The notes beneath the pieces were generated by a model. The model had not been told where the DNA came from, ran no database searches, and saw nothing but the letters and a program-made list of their open reading frames with translations. Position numbers and translations under genes: made by a program. A DNA stretch of 64,000 nucleotides from Flavobacterium sp. N502540. Lineage in GTDB: Bacteria > Bacteroidota > Bacteroidia > Flavobacteriales > Flavobacteriaceae. The stretch is from NCBI RefSeq assembly GCF_025947365.1, contig NZ_CP110012.1, positions 1,798,001-1,862,000 on the forward strand, written 5' to 3'. Positions 17,425 through 26,366 of the stretch are shown one piece after another; positions within the stretch are counted from its first letter, which is position 1; each line of letters opens with the position of its first letter.

Positions 17425-17935
17425 AATTTTTTTGTGTTAATGAATGGTACTTGATCACTATGGTTTTGTAATTTGTAGTTAGTCAATTTTGCATAGGGTC
17501 AATTTCTGGTAAATTTAATAACCACATTTCTTTAGGATAACTAGTTTCTAAAAGGAGACAAAAGTACTCTGAATTAGCTTCTTTAAAAAAAGAGTAGACT
17601 TTAAAAATCAGTAGTTTCAGTTGATGTGTTCTATCTTGATTATGAGCTCAGTAGTCTGGGGGAAATTACATTGTTTTCATGCTATATGGCATTATACTCT
17701 AATATGTAGAACTAATCAATAGATGTAATTTGGTGTAATATTTATGTGTTTTAGGTGCTTCGTTAAAACTCAAAAAAAAACACCCACTATTTCAATTAAG
17801 AAAAAGGGGTGTATAACGAAAATAGAAATTTTAGCTTCTATAGTTTTTTAGGTTTTAAATCTTCTTACTAATTAATGTATTAGGAAGATGTAAGAGAAAG
17901 TTTATCGTTTGTGGATTTGTTTTGTATTGTGATTT
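17425..17935. other. Intergenic region between the toxin-like gene and the DUF3078 gene
   Basis: About 500 bases, AT-rich. It contains a terminator at 17772-17812 for the DUF3078 transcript. I found no further toxin fragments or RHS repeats in either strand and no recognisable gene. Confidence 0.45.
17772..17812 (-). terminator. Terminator of the DUF3078 transcript
   Basis: Read on the minus strand, ACACCC and GGGTGT pair around a loop and are followed by nine T. It lies downstream of the minus-strand DUF3078 gene and ends the SUF-side transcription unit. Confidence 0.65.
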
Positions 17936-18886
17936 TTAAAAACCAAAATTTATTCCTACACCAAATATTTGTCTGGTTTGGAATCCACTGAAAGCATTAT
18001 CGTCATAGATGGCCTGGAAGGATAAGTTTGCCGATAGAAATTTGTTAACTTTCATGATAACATTCAACGAGTAGTTGATATCTACATTTTGCGGATCTTT
18101 TAAATAGTTAGAATACAAATTCAGGGTATTCTCGGCAGTTACGTTGGTCATGATAGCCAGTTTGTAATAAACCGAAGCATAAAACCCGAGTTCGTATAAC
18201 ATACTTTTATTGGCATCTACTCCAAAATAAGCCCCGTCTACATAAGGTAATCCTGTTGCCTGATCAATTCCCGAAGTATAAGCGCGGTCTACAAAAGTGA
18301 ATTTTGAAGTTAGAGGAGCAAAGTTTATTTTTAAATCCTCCGTTTTAGACCAGTAAATACCGGGCCCCGTAGTTAGATACCCCGGAGACATAAACTTGGT
18401 GTTTTCAGTTCGGATTTCCTTCCCATTTACATCCTTCCCATACAGATAACCGGTTGTAAATTGGGTTCTGAAATTTAAAAAGAAAGAATAATACCAGTCT
18501 CCAAAAGCTTTCTTCCCTACAATTGAATTAAATTCTAAACGGTCATCCGTCTTTTTTTCGAAATCTGTATTTTTAGTTTGCAAAAGACCATATGAAGCCA
18601 GAATCTTGTTGTCCCAGGTGAGATCGTCTTTTTTATAGTTAAAGTCATAATTGATTCCTAAAGTTCCGGAGAAGCTGTCTTCACCTCCGGCAACCCAATT
18701 GTTAAAGCTAGATTGATTCAGTAAAAGAGACACCGTACCTTTTGCCTTCCATCCTTCATCTTCGATCGTATCATTTATTTTTTTTACCGCTTTTTCAGTA
18801 TTCTGAATCAGTTCTTTTTCTGAATTTTGTGCATGAACAAAAGTAAAGTTTGCTAAAACAAGGAGTAATAATGCTAGCTTTTTCAT
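17936..18886 (-). CDS. DUF3078 outer-membrane beta-barrel protein
   Basis: The 316-aa protein has a signal peptide (MKKLALLLLVLANFTFVHA) and then the DUF3078 pattern: WKAKGTVSLLLNQSSFNNW, repeated aromatic beta-strands and an ending GVGINFGF with a terminal Phe, typical of outer-membrane barrels. Function unknown. It ends the minus-strand cluster after DUF2480, but with its own -7 box (TATATTTG on the minus strand at 18912-18919), so it can be transcribed alone. Confidence 0.78.
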   Translation of the reverse strand: MKKLALLLLVLANFTFVHAQNSEKELIQNTEKAVKKINDTIEDEGWKAKGTVSLLLNQSSFNNWVAGGEDSFSGTLGINYDFNYKKDDLTWDNKILASYGLLQTKNTDFEKKTDDRLEFNSIVGKKAFGDWYYSFFLNFRTQFTTGYLYGKDVNGKEIRTENTKFMSPGYLTTGPGIYWSKTEDLKINFAPLTSKFTFVDRAYTSGIDQATGLPYVDGAYFGVDANKSMLYELGFYASVYYKLAIMTNVTAENTLNLYSNYLKDPQNVDINYSLNVIMKVNKFLSANLSFQAIYDDNAFSGFQTRQIFGVGINFGF

Positions 18887-18966
18887 GATATCTGGTTTAA
18901 ATGTGTAAGAACAAATATACTAAATAATCGTTAAAAAGCCTTATGGGATGCAGCTGGGAAGGAGTG

Positions 18967-19476
18967 TTATTTTTTTGGTTCTTTGTATAAGGGTACCGCC
19001 GAACAGGCCTCGCCATACATGATACTTCTTGCAAATGGCTGCAGATAGGTCGCTGCTAAAATGTAAGCACGGGTAGGTACAGGTTTGCGGGAACAGCCTT
19101 TTACGATAACAGGTTTGCCTTTATAGGGAGTGTAATCAAGTTTGCTTAATATTTCTTCGTATAAGCTTGCTTCCAGATCTTCTATAGTTCCGTTCACCAC
19201 TTTTTTGGCGTATGGAGCCAAATGGATTGCAACCAGAATAGAAGACCAGGCAGGAACAATTGCATCTGTACTGCAATTTATAGCCACATATTGATCCTGA
19301 TATTGCGACCAGTCATGATTTTTTAAATGCTCTCTAAAGTCTTTTTCTTTTAACAAAAAGCCTTCTAAAAGCCATTGTGATATATCGATTTGCACACGTG
19401 CTCCTTTTGGGTAATAATCTTCAAGATCAAAAACCTCCAAGGCACTATTAGCAACTTTATTGATAATTTCTTCCAT
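18967..19476 (-). CDS. DUF2480 family protein
   Basis: The 169-aa soluble protein starts MEEIINKVANSALEVFDLED, the usual opening of the DUF2480 family, which is found almost only in Bacteroidota and commonly sits at the end of SUF loci. It contains a conserved CSRKPVPTRAY stretch and acidic surface segments, but no known catalytic motif. A role linked to iron-sulfur assembly is suggested by location only. Confidence 0.75.
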   Translation of the reverse strand: MEEIINKVANSALEVFDLEDYYPKGARVQIDISQWLLEGFLLKEKDFREHLKNHDWSQYQDQYVAINCSTDAIVPAWSSILVAIHLAPYAKKVVNGTIEDLEASLYEEILSKLDYTPYKGKPVIVKGCSRKPVPTRAYILAATYLQPFARSIMYGEACSAVPLYKEPKK

Positions 19477-19488
19477 AAGAAAATTTTG

Positions 19489-19540
19489 GTTTCAAGTTTC
19501 AAGTTTTAAGTTGAGTAACGTGAAACTTGAAACTTGAAAC
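19489..19540. repeat. 18-bp perfect inverted repeat (GTTTCAAGTTTCAAG type)
   Basis: GTTTCAAGTTTCAAGTTT at 19489-19506 pairs exactly with AAACTTGAAACTTGAAAC at 19523-19540 across a 16-base loop. The unit GTTTCAAG recurs in other gaps of the SUF locus (25041-25070, 25110-25125 and 25570-25602). Confidence 0.7.
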
Positions 19541-19545
19541 AAATA

Positions 19546-19869
19546 TTAAAGCATTCCTAATTCTAATTTTGCTTCTTCGCTCATTAAGTCTTTGCTCCAT
19601 GGCGGATCGAAAGTAATTTCAACATCAACATCTTTTATGTTTTCAATTGTTTTTACTTTTTCTTCCACTTCTCTTGGCAAACTTTCTGCGACAGGGCAGT
19701 TTGGAGAGGTTAAAGTCATTAAGATTTTTACTTCATAATCGGTGTTGACCATTACATCGTAAATCAATCCTAACTCGTATATGTCCACAGGAATTTCCGG
19801 ATCATAAATGCCTTTTAAAACCTTTACGATAGATTCTCCCAGTTCGTTTGTGTCTATTTCTTGTTCCAT
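19546..19869 (-). CDS. SUF-associated DUF59 (MIP18-type) iron-sulfur assembly protein
   Basis: The 107-aa MIP18/DUF59 domain protein has the signature GIYDPEIPVDIYELGLIYD and LTSPNCPVAESLP, the latter carrying the conserved cysteine. Homologues (SufT/PaaD-like) help mature or transfer Fe-S clusters. Placed between sufE and DUF2480 on the same strand, it is part of the SUF transcription unit. I do not use a gene symbol because SufT proper is a longer protein. Confidence 0.85.
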   Translation of the reverse strand: MEQEIDTNELGESIVKVLKGIYDPEIPVDIYELGLIYDVMVNTDYEVKILMTLTSPNCPVAESLPREVEEKVKTIENIKDVDVEITFDPPWSKDLMSEEAKLELGML

Positions 19870-19954
19870 TGTTTTTGTTTTTTACCATTAAGACAGTAAG
19901 CAAATTAAGTTTAAGGCTTTATGAAACTTAATCTCTTTATGGTTTAATTTTTAT

Positions 19955-20380
19955 TTAATTTTTATTTTTTGCATCAAAAGCCAATGCATACATTTTGATG
20001 TTTTTAATCATCGATACCAAACCATTTGCACGTGTTGCGGATAAATGTTCTTTTAGACCAATTTCGTCAATAAAATCAACATCGGCGCTTAAAATATCGG
20101 ATGCTTTTTGATTGGAGAATGTACGAATTAAAATCGCGATTATTCCTTTAGTCAGGATAGCATCACTATCGGCAGTAAAGACAATGTTGTCTTCTTTTTG
20201 TTCCCCTTGCAGCCAAACTTTTGATTGACATCCTTTGATTAAATTGTCGTCGGTTTTATATTCTTCTTTGATTAACGGAAGACTTTTTCCTAATTCGATG
20301 ATGTACTCGTAACGTTGCATCCAGTCATCAAACATCGAAAATTCGTCTATTATTTCGTTTTGTATTTCTTTTATCGTCAT
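19955..20380 (-). CDS. sufE: SufE family sulfur acceptor
   Basis: The 141-aa protein has the SufE fold with the acceptor cysteine in LIKGCQSKVWL at residue 51, the same number as in E. coli SufE. It takes sulfur from the SufS persulfide and passes it to the SufBCD scaffold. It is separated from sufS by one small lipoprotein gene on the same strand. Confidence 0.93.
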   Translation of the reverse strand: MTIKEIQNEIIDEFSMFDDWMQRYEYIIELGKSLPLIKEEYKTDDNLIKGCQSKVWLQGEQKEDNIVFTADSDAILTKGIIAILIRTFSNQKASDILSADVDFIDEIGLKEHLSATRANGLVSMIKNIKMYALAFDAKNKN

Positions 20381-20382
20381 AA

Positions 20383-20808
20383 TTATTTTTTCGTAAAATC
20401 CAGCAGCAAATTTACCAAATTTTCTATCTCTTTTGGAGGGTATCCATTGTCGAAACCCTGAGTTTCATAAATTTTCTGATTCTGAGTGACTTTTAAATTT
20501 CCCAGAGCAGCTCCATCATGAAAGCGTTTTTGTGTTGGGCCTTTTAAGTCCGGAATAGTTTTGAGATTGATTTTCGAAAATTCAGCTACAATCTGTTTCC
20601 ATTTTAAATCATCTATTTTGCTCTCCACCGGCTGAGCATTGCGGCCATTGGTCACCGAAACCGTTTTATTCTGTACCACGATTACTTTGTAAGTGCCTCG
20701 GGAAACTGCAGAATATTCAATTTCAGTAGCTTTCATGTCAGCTTTTTTTTGGCTGGAACAGCTTGTTCCAATAAAAAACGTTAAGAGCAACAAAGATAAT
20801 ATTCTCAT
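20383..20808 (-). CDS. Small lipoprotein in the SUF locus
   Basis: The 141-aa precursor has a lipoprotein signal (MRILSLLLLTFFIGTSC, Cys17). The mature part contains a KWKQIVAEFSKINLKTIPDLKGPTQKRF-like region (quoted in part: LKTIPDLKGPTQKRFHDGA) and no known catalytic motif. Its start lies 11 bases after the sufS stop and its stop 2 bases before the sufE start, so it is embedded in the operon. Why an exported lipoprotein sits between SufS and SufE is not explained by sequence. Confidence 0.65.
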   Translation of the reverse strand: MRILSLLLLTFFIGTSCSSQKKADMKATEIEYSAVSRGTYKVIVVQNKTVSVTNGRNAQPVESKIDDLKWKQIVAEFSKINLKTIPDLKGPTQKRFHDGAALGNLKVTQNQKIYETQGFDNGYPPKEIENLVNLLLDFTKK

Positions 20809-20819
20809 AAAAGATTTTT

Positions 20820-22034
20820 TTAGCTTAACATAGCTTTCGCTTTTTTAATGGCCTCAACCATTATGTCAATTTCTTCTTTGGTATTGTAAAAAGAAAATGA
20901 AGCACGGATCGTTCCCGGAATGCAGAAAAAATTCATAATTGGTTGTGCACAATGATGTCCGGTTCTCACTGCGATTCCCAGTTTGTCGATAATGGAACCA
21001 ATATCGTACGGATGAATTCCATCAATATTAAACGAAATCACTGAAGCTTTATTTTTTCCGGTTCCGTAAATTTTCAGTCCTTCGATTTCTAATAAACGTT
21101 TGGTTGCGTGCTGTAATAAATGTGTTTCATGCTGATGAATGTTATGAAAACCAATGTGGTTCAAATAATCAACGGCAGTTCCTAAAACAATTCCGCCGGC
21201 AATATTTGGAGTTCCTGCTTCAAATTTATGAGGTAAATCGGCATAAGTCGTTTTCTCGAAAGTAACTTCTTTGATCATTTCACCGCCACCTTGGTAGGGA
21301 GGTAATTTATTCAGCCATTCTTCTTTTCCATAAAGAATTCCGGTTCCCGTTGGTCCGCACATTTTATGTCCTGAAAAAGCATAAAAATCACAATCTAAAT
21401 CCTGAACATCAGGTTTTAAATGCGGGACGGCCTGTGCACCATCGATCAAAACAGCAGCACCAACAGCATGAGCCTTTTCGATCATATATTTAATAGGATT
21501 GATAATTCCTAATGCGTTCGAAATATGATTTACCGTTACCACTTTTGTCTTTTCTGACAATAAGGCATCATAAGCTTCTATTATTAGTTCACCTTCTTCA
21601 TTCATTGGAATAACTTTAAGAGTTGCTCCTGTTTTCTCACATAACATTTGCCAAGGCACGATGTTGCTGTGATGCTCTAATGAAGAAACAATAACTTCGT
21701 CTCCGGGTTTTAAAATGGAAGCAAAACCGTTGGTTACTAAGTTAATTCCATGAGTTGTTCCTGAAGTAAAAAGTACTTCGTGCGAGAATTTCGCATTGAT
21801 ATGATGTTGGATTTTTACTCTTGAAATTTCGTAAGCATCAGTCGCCAATTGGCTTAAAGTATGAACACCACGATGAATGTTGGCGTTTATTTCCTGATAA
21901 TACTTTGCGATCGCATCAATCACAATTTGTGGTTTTTGCGAAGTTGCACCGTTGTCGAAATATACTAAAGGTTTTCCGTTCACTTTTTCTGAAAGTATCG
22001 GAAAATCAGCTCTTATTTTTTGGATGTCTAACAT
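20820..22034 (-). CDS. sufS: Cysteine desulfurase SufS
   Basis: The 404-aa class V aminotransferase fold enzyme has the PLP lysine in AFSGHKMCGPTGTG (Lys224) and the persulfide cysteine in RTGHHCAQPIMNFF (Cys362), the group II (SufS) form with a short RxGHHCA loop. It converts L-cysteine to alanine and provides sulfur for clusters through SufE. Normal length. It lies on the far side of a plus-strand serine hydrolase from sufD. Confidence 0.95.
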   Translation of the reverse strand: MLDIQKIRADFPILSEKVNGKPLVYFDNGATSQKPQIVIDAIAKYYQEINANIHRGVHTLSQLATDAYEISRVKIQHHINAKFSHEVLFTSGTTHGINLVTNGFASILKPGDEVIVSSLEHHSNIVPWQMLCEKTGATLKVIPMNEEGELIIEAYDALLSEKTKVVTVNHISNALGIINPIKYMIEKAHAVGAAVLIDGAQAVPHLKPDVQDLDCDFYAFSGHKMCGPTGTGILYGKEEWLNKLPPYQGGGEMIKEVTFEKTTYADLPHKFEAGTPNIAGGIVLGTAVDYLNHIGFHNIHQHETHLLQHATKRLLEIEGLKIYGTGKNKASVISFNIDGIHPYDIGSIIDKLGIAVRTGHHCAQPIMNFFCIPGTIRASFSFYNTKEEIDIMVEAIKKAKAMLS

Positions 22035-22253
22035 GTCTTATTTAGAAAAATTCTACCTACAAAAGTACTAAAACAAAATGGGTTTATTCATTAAAACTAT
22101 AATTTCCTTTTATGATGCTATCAATTGAACGGTTGCTTGTAGATTCTTTAAAAATTGATTCATTTTTTTATATTTCATGAATTTTATTTCTGGAATAAGT
22201 TGTATAATCTTGATGGTAAAATATTTATATTGCATTAAAAATACCACAACCAG

Positions 22254-23603
22254 ATGAAAAGAATTCTTAAATTACTTGTACTTGTTTTAGTTCTTGCCTT
22301 TTTGTATTTCGGGTTTACTACTTATCCTAAACTGGATTTGATTTCAGGCTTCTCGGCCAAAAGTGTTGCATCAGGTCATTTTATTGACAATCGTTCAAAG
22401 GAATTAATCGAAAAAACGGATAATGATATTCACATGATCGATTTAGCGGAGAATACTATTGATGATACCGGTAAGTTTGCTATTTCTACAGTTTATGGAT
22501 TGAAAGAAAGAAAAGCAATTTACAGAGAAGGACTGGGCGCTACTTTGATTGACGATGATTATGATATTTCGAAGCCATACCTGCTTCCAAAAAGAACAAA
22601 ATTGGTTAACAATCTTCCTTTTCCTTATGGGAATAAAGAAGCAAAGGATACCACTTTTTCAAATATTGATTATACCAAACTGAAAAAAGCTGTGGACGGT
22701 TCGTTTGATGTAAAAGGCCAAAAGAATAAACGTACACGTGCCTTGATAGTGGTGTATAAAGACAAACTGATTGCTGAAAAATACGATACTGGTTTTAATA
22801 AAGATAGTAAAATTTTAGGATGGTCGATGACTAAAAGTATCACCAGTTCGGCTTTTGGCGTTTTAGCGAAACAACGAAAAATTGACATTTATAAACCTGC
22901 TCCGATTGCGGAATGGCGAAATGATGATCGTAAAAATATTACCGTTAATGATTTGCTTCATATGAACTCAGGTTTAGAATGGGAGGAAGATTATACCAAA
23001 ATTTGTGATGCGACTGAAATGCTTTTTCAGGCAGAAGATATGGGGAAAGTACAAATGGATAAACCCGCTAAATTTAAACCTAATACGCATTGGTACTACT
23101 CTTCGGGAACCACTAATCTATTGTGCCGAATTTTAAGAGGTCAGTTTAAGACACAACAGGAGTATCTTGATTTCTGGTATAGTGCCTTGATTGATAAAAT
23201 TGGGATGAACTCGATGATTGTAGAGCAGGATATGTCGGGAATTTTTGTGGGATCTTCTTATGCGTGGGCAACAGCGAGAGACTGGTCAAAATTCGGACTG
23301 CTGTATTTACATAAGGGAAATTGGAACGGAGAGCAGGTTTTAGAGGAGAGCTGGGTAAAGTATACCGCAACTCCAACGAATACTTCAAATGGAGGTTATG
23401 GAGCTCAGTTTTGGTTAAATGCCGGAGGGAAGTTTCCCGATGCACCTCGTGATATGTTTTATTGTAATGGCTATCAGGGACAAATGGTAGCGATTATTCC
23501 GTCTCTGGATATGGTAATTGTTAGAATGGGAGTGAATGAAGGTGATCATCAATTTGATTTTAATGAATTTTTGAAGGAGATCATTTCTTCAGTAAAAAAA
23601 TAA
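22254..23603 (+). CDS. Beta-lactamase-family serine hydrolase, membrane-anchored
   Basis: The 449-aa protein begins with a hydrophobic anchor (ILKLLVLVLVLAFLYFGF). The penicillin-binding/beta-lactamase fold follows, with SxxK in GWSMTKSITS (nucleophile Ser, about residue 182), YYSSGTTNLL (second motif Tyr-Ser), and NGGYGAQFWLN in the third-motif position. The arrangement is closest to NylB/EstB-type amide and ester hydrolases. The natural substrate is unknown. It interrupts the otherwise minus-strand SUF cluster in the opposite orientation. Confidence 0.82.
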   Translation: MKRILKLLVLVLVLAFLYFGFTTYPKLDLISGFSAKSVASGHFIDNRSKELIEKTDNDIHMIDLAENTIDDTGKFAISTVYGLKERKAIYREGLGATLIDDDYDISKPYLLPKRTKLVNNLPFPYGNKEAKDTTFSNIDYTKLKKAVDGSFDVKGQKNKRTRALIVVYKDKLIAEKYDTGFNKDSKILGWSMTKSITSSAFGVLAKQRKIDIYKPAPIAEWRNDDRKNITVNDLLHMNSGLEWEEDYTKICDATEMLFQAEDMGKVQMDKPAKFKPNTHWYYSSGTTNLLCRILRGQFKTQQEYLDFWYSALIDKIGMNSMIVEQDMSGIFVGSSYAWATARDWSKFGLLYLHKGNWNGEQVLEESWVKYTATPTNTSNGGYGAQFWLNAGGKFPDAPRDMFYCNGYQGQMVAIIPSLDMVIVRMGVNEGDHQFDFNEFLKEIISSVKK

Positions 23604-23608
23604 ATTTA

Positions 23609-23699
23609 ACCGCAAAGACGCCAAGTAAAAAGCGCAAAGTTCGCAAAGTTTAAAACTAAACTCTGCGAACTTTGCGTAACTCTTTGCGAACCTTGCGGT
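23609..23699. repeat. Large imperfect inverted repeat between the serine hydrolase and sufD
   Basis: The left part (ACCGCAAAGACGCC ... GCGCAAAGTTCGCAAAGTTT) is matched in reverse by AAACTCTGCGAACTTTGCG ... CTTTGCGAACCTTGCGGT. It lies between two convergent genes and probably acts as a shared terminator. A related GCAAAGACGCGAAG palindrome is found at 60287-60342. Confidence 0.65.
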
Positions 23700-23708
23700 C
23701 AAATCATT

Positions 23709-25025
23709 TTACAAATCAAATCCTAAATTAACGCCTAATTTTGTAGCGATGATTTTAGTAATTCGTTGTTTTAATTCCGGTATTTTAATGCTTTCGATTA
23801 CGGCATTCGAGAAGGCGTACATCAATAAAGCTTTAGCTTCTTTTTTCGGGATTCCGCGTGACTGCATGTAGAACATTGCGGTTTCGTCTAATTGTCCAAC
23901 CGTACAACCGTGAGAACATTTTACGTCGTCGGCAAAAATTTCCAATTGCGGCTTGGCATTGATCGTAGCTTTGTCACTCAATAAAATGTTGTTGCTTTTT
24001 TGGAAAGCATTTGTTTTTTGAGCTTCTTTCTCTACTAAAACTTTTCCGTTGAAAACTCCTGTTGAACGATCAGAGAAAATTCCTTTATAATCCTGGAAAC
24101 TTTCGCAATTTGGCGTTGCGTGATTCACTAAAGTATAATGGTCAACATGCTGCTTGTCATTCAAAATAGAAATTCCGTTAAGCGTACTTGTTAATCTTTC
24201 ACCAAAATGGTAAAAGTTTAAGTTGTTACGCGTTAGGTTTCCTCCAAATGAAAAGGTATGAACATAAGCATGACTTTCCTGTTGTTGAGAAACGTAAGTG
24301 TTGTCTACTAAATTCGCTTCGCTATTGTCGTTCTGAATTTTGTAATAATCAACAATAGCACGTTTTTGAGCGAAAATCTCTGTAACCGAATTGGTTAGAA
24401 CGGGATTCTCATTCAAACTCTGGTGACGCTCGATAATCTGAACATGTGAGTTTTCACCAACAATAATAAGATTTCTAGGCTGAACCATTAATGCAGCTTC
24501 ATTACCGGTAGAGAAATACATGATTTCGATAGGTTTGTCGGCTACTTTCTTTTTTGGGATATTGATGAAAGCCCCTTCACTTGCAAAGGCTGTATTCAAC
24601 GAAGTCAAACTATCGTCTTTACTTGCTACCTGATTGAAGTAGGTATCAATAATCATTTTATATTTTGGTTTGGTCAATGCCGAAGACATTAAGCAAACAT
24701 CGATTCCGTCATGTGTAGTCGAAGACAAATGCGAGCTAAAAACACCATCGATGAACACTAATTTATAAGTGTCGATTTCATGTAAAAAATATTTCTTTAC
24801 CTGATTAAATTCGATTGCACTTTCTTGCTTAGGAAAAACCGTAAAGTCATTTTTTAAGATGGCGTTTAACGATGTGTATTTCCAAGCTTCTTCCTTTTTG
24901 GTTGGGAAACCTTTATTTTCAAAGTTTTTTAGTGCTTTGGTGCGAATGTCATGCAAATCTGAATGTACATCGACACGCTCTTCAAAAGCCATAAAAGACG
25001 ATACTAATTTTTCTTTTAAATCCAT
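23709..25025 (-). CDS. sufD: SufD, Fe-S scaffold complex subunit
   Basis: The 438-aa SufBD-family beta-helix protein has an N-terminal helical part (KALKNFENKGFPTKKEEAWKYTS in part), a central beta-helix and the C-terminal conserved KCSHGCTVGQLDE / FYMQSRGIPKKEA region that includes the functional His-Gly-Cys segment. It forms the SufBC2D scaffold with SufB and SufC. The gene is downstream of sufC, separated from it by a four-helix-bundle protein gene and repeats. Confidence 0.93.
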   Translation of the reverse strand: MDLKEKLVSSFMAFEERVDVHSDLHDIRTKALKNFENKGFPTKKEEAWKYTSLNAILKNDFTVFPKQESAIEFNQVKKYFLHEIDTYKLVFIDGVFSSHLSSTTHDGIDVCLMSSALTKPKYKMIIDTYFNQVASKDDSLTSLNTAFASEGAFINIPKKKVADKPIEIMYFSTGNEAALMVQPRNLIIVGENSHVQIIERHQSLNENPVLTNSVTEIFAQKRAIVDYYKIQNDNSEANLVDNTYVSQQQESHAYVHTFSFGGNLTRNNLNFYHFGERLTSTLNGISILNDKQHVDHYTLVNHATPNCESFQDYKGIFSDRSTGVFNGKVLVEKEAQKTNAFQKSNNILLSDKATINAKPQLEIFADDVKCSHGCTVGQLDETAMFYMQSRGIPKKEAKALLMYAFSNAVIESIKIPELKQRITKIIATKLGVNLGFDL

Positions 25026-25040
25026 TTTTCTTTTGTTTCC

Positions 25041-25165
25041 TTCGGAGTTTCAGGTTTCAAGTTTCAGGTTGTTTGCCGGAACTTAATTCCTTTGAATCCT
25101 TTTGTTTCAGGTTTAAAGTTTCACGTTTAATCTACTGAAACTTATTTCCTTTGAAATCTTTTTTA
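25041..25165. repeat. Direct and inverted repeats beside the four-helix-bundle gene
   Basis: Two similar segments, GAACTTAATTCCTTTGAATCC (25079-25099) and GAAACTTATTTCCTTTGAAATC (about 25137-25158), lie 58 bases apart. The second covers the end of the four-helix-bundle gene. GTTTCAGG/GTTTCAAG units fill the space, and their reverse form CTTGAAAC occurs on the other side of the gene (25572-25602). Confidence 0.45.
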
Positions 25166-25521
25166 TTTAGATAAGAGATAAAGTTTTTTATTTTACCGCT
25201 TAAATTTTCATAATCTGTTTTTAAAGCCTCAAATTTTTGATCCGAAATGTATTCAAAATCAAAAATTCTGTATAATTGCGATCTTGTTTCTCCGGCTGAA
25301 CCTTTTGCGATGGATAAGAATTGTCTAAACTCTAAATTTCCATCTCGTTCAAAACCCTCAGCAATGTTATCCATTACTGAGCCAGAAGAAGCTTTTATTT
25401 GATTTTTAAATCTGAGATCTGACCTTAACTCAGTGTGAATTGCAATAAGATGAATTTCTTTTGCTAATCGTCGAGCTTCTTTCCAAATTTCTAAATCCTC
25501 AAATCGTGATAATGTCGCCAT
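25132..25521 (-). CDS. Four-helix-bundle protein (23S rRNA intervening-sequence type)
   Basis: The 129-aa protein has the IVP/four-helix-bundle pattern: FEDLEIWKEARRLAKEIH at the start, SGSVMDNIAEGFER in helix 2 and FLSIAKGSAGETRSQLYRI in helix 3. Homologues are encoded within intervening sequences of some bacterial 23S rRNA genes or as free-standing small genes. Their biochemical role is unclear. Here it is wedged between sufC and sufD and flanked by short repeats, so it looks like a later insertion. Confidence 0.88.
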   Translation of the reverse strand: MATLSRFEDLEIWKEARRLAKEIHLIAIHTELRSDLRFKNQIKASSGSVMDNIAEGFERDGNLEFRQFLSIAKGSAGETRSQLYRIFDFEYISDQKFEALKTDYENLSGKIKNFISYLNKKDFKGNKFQ

Positions 25522-25571
25522 AATTTCTGTTTAAATAATTTAAGTTTAAACTTACAAAATATAAGTCAACT

Positions 25572-25602
25572 TGAAACTAAAAAAAACATGAAACTTGAAA
25601 CA
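25572..25602. repeat. CTTGAAAC repeat on the sufC side
   Basis: CTTGAAAC appears twice with GAAACTTGAAAC spacing, the reverse complement of the GTTTCAAG units on the other side of the four-helix-bundle gene and of the 19489 palindrome. Confidence 0.4.
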
Positions 25603-25607
25603 AAAAT

Positions 25608-26354
25608 TTAGTTTTCCGCTTTAATCCAGTCGTATCCTTTTTCTTCCAATTCGTAAGCTAGTTCTTTTCCACCAGATTTTACGATTCTTCCGTTGTAAAG
25701 AACGTGAACGAAATCCGGAACGATATAATCTAATAAACGTTGGTAGTGCGTGATTACGATGATGGCGTTTTTCTCGCTTTTCAATTTGTTAACACCATTT
25801 GCAACAATTCTAAGGGCATCGATATCAAGACCAGAATCTGTTTCGTCAAGGATGGCTAATTTTGGCTCTAACATTGCCATTTGAAAAATCTCATTTCTTT
25901 TTTTCTCTCCTCCGGAAAAACCTTCGTTAAGAGAACGAGATAAAAATTTACGGTCGATTTCTAACAATTCAGATTTCTCACGAATCACTTTCAGCATTTC
26001 GTTTGCAGGCATTTCTTCCTGACCGTTTGCTTTACGAGTTTCATTGATGGCAGTTTTCATGAAGTTAGTTACGCTAACTCCCGGAATTTCTACAGGATAT
26101 TGAAAAGAAAGGAAAACTCCTTTGTGTGCTCTTTCTTCAGGAGCAAGATCAGCAAGATCTTCTCCGTCAAGGAAAACTTCTCCGTCAGTAACTTCATAGT
26201 TTTCGTTTCCGGCAATTACAGCCGAAAGTGTACTTTTTCCGGAACCGTTTGGTCCCATGATAGCGTGTACTTCGCCAGCTTTTACTTCTATATTAATTCC
26301 TTTAAGGATTTCTTTATCACCAATTGAGGCGTGAAGGTTTTTTATTGATAACAT
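25608..26354 (-). CDS. sufC: SufC, ATPase of the Fe-S scaffold
   Basis: The 248-aa ABC-type ATPase has Walker [10 protein letters not shown] (about 34-42), Q-loop region [14 protein letters not shown], the SUF-specific signature [15 protein letters not shown], and Walker [13 protein letters not shown]. It drives conformational changes of SufBC2D. It is preceded by a flavodoxin-like gene and followed by the four-helix-bundle gene. Confidence 0.95.
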   Translation of the reverse strand: MLSIKNLHASIGDKEILKGINIEVKAGEVHAIMGPNGSGKSTLSAVIAGNENYEVTDGEVFLDGEDLADLAPEERAHKGVFLSFQYPVEIPGVSVTNFMKTAINETRKANGQEEMPANEMLKVIREKSELLEIDRKFLSRSLNEGFSGGEKKRNEIFQMAMLEPKLAILDETDSGLDIDALRIVANGVNKLKSEKNAIIVITHYQRLLDYIVPDFVHVLYNGRIVKSGGKELAYELEEKGYDWIKAEN

Positions 26355-26366
26355 TGTCTTTTTATT

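Noticed and set aside
24859-25086. Plus-strand 75-codon frame at the sufD start
   Set aside because: Antisense to sufD with no recognisable content.
25132-25521. Possibility that the four-helix-bundle gene marks a 23S rRNA intervening sequence
   Set aside because: No rRNA sequence surrounds it; it lies between sufC and sufD.
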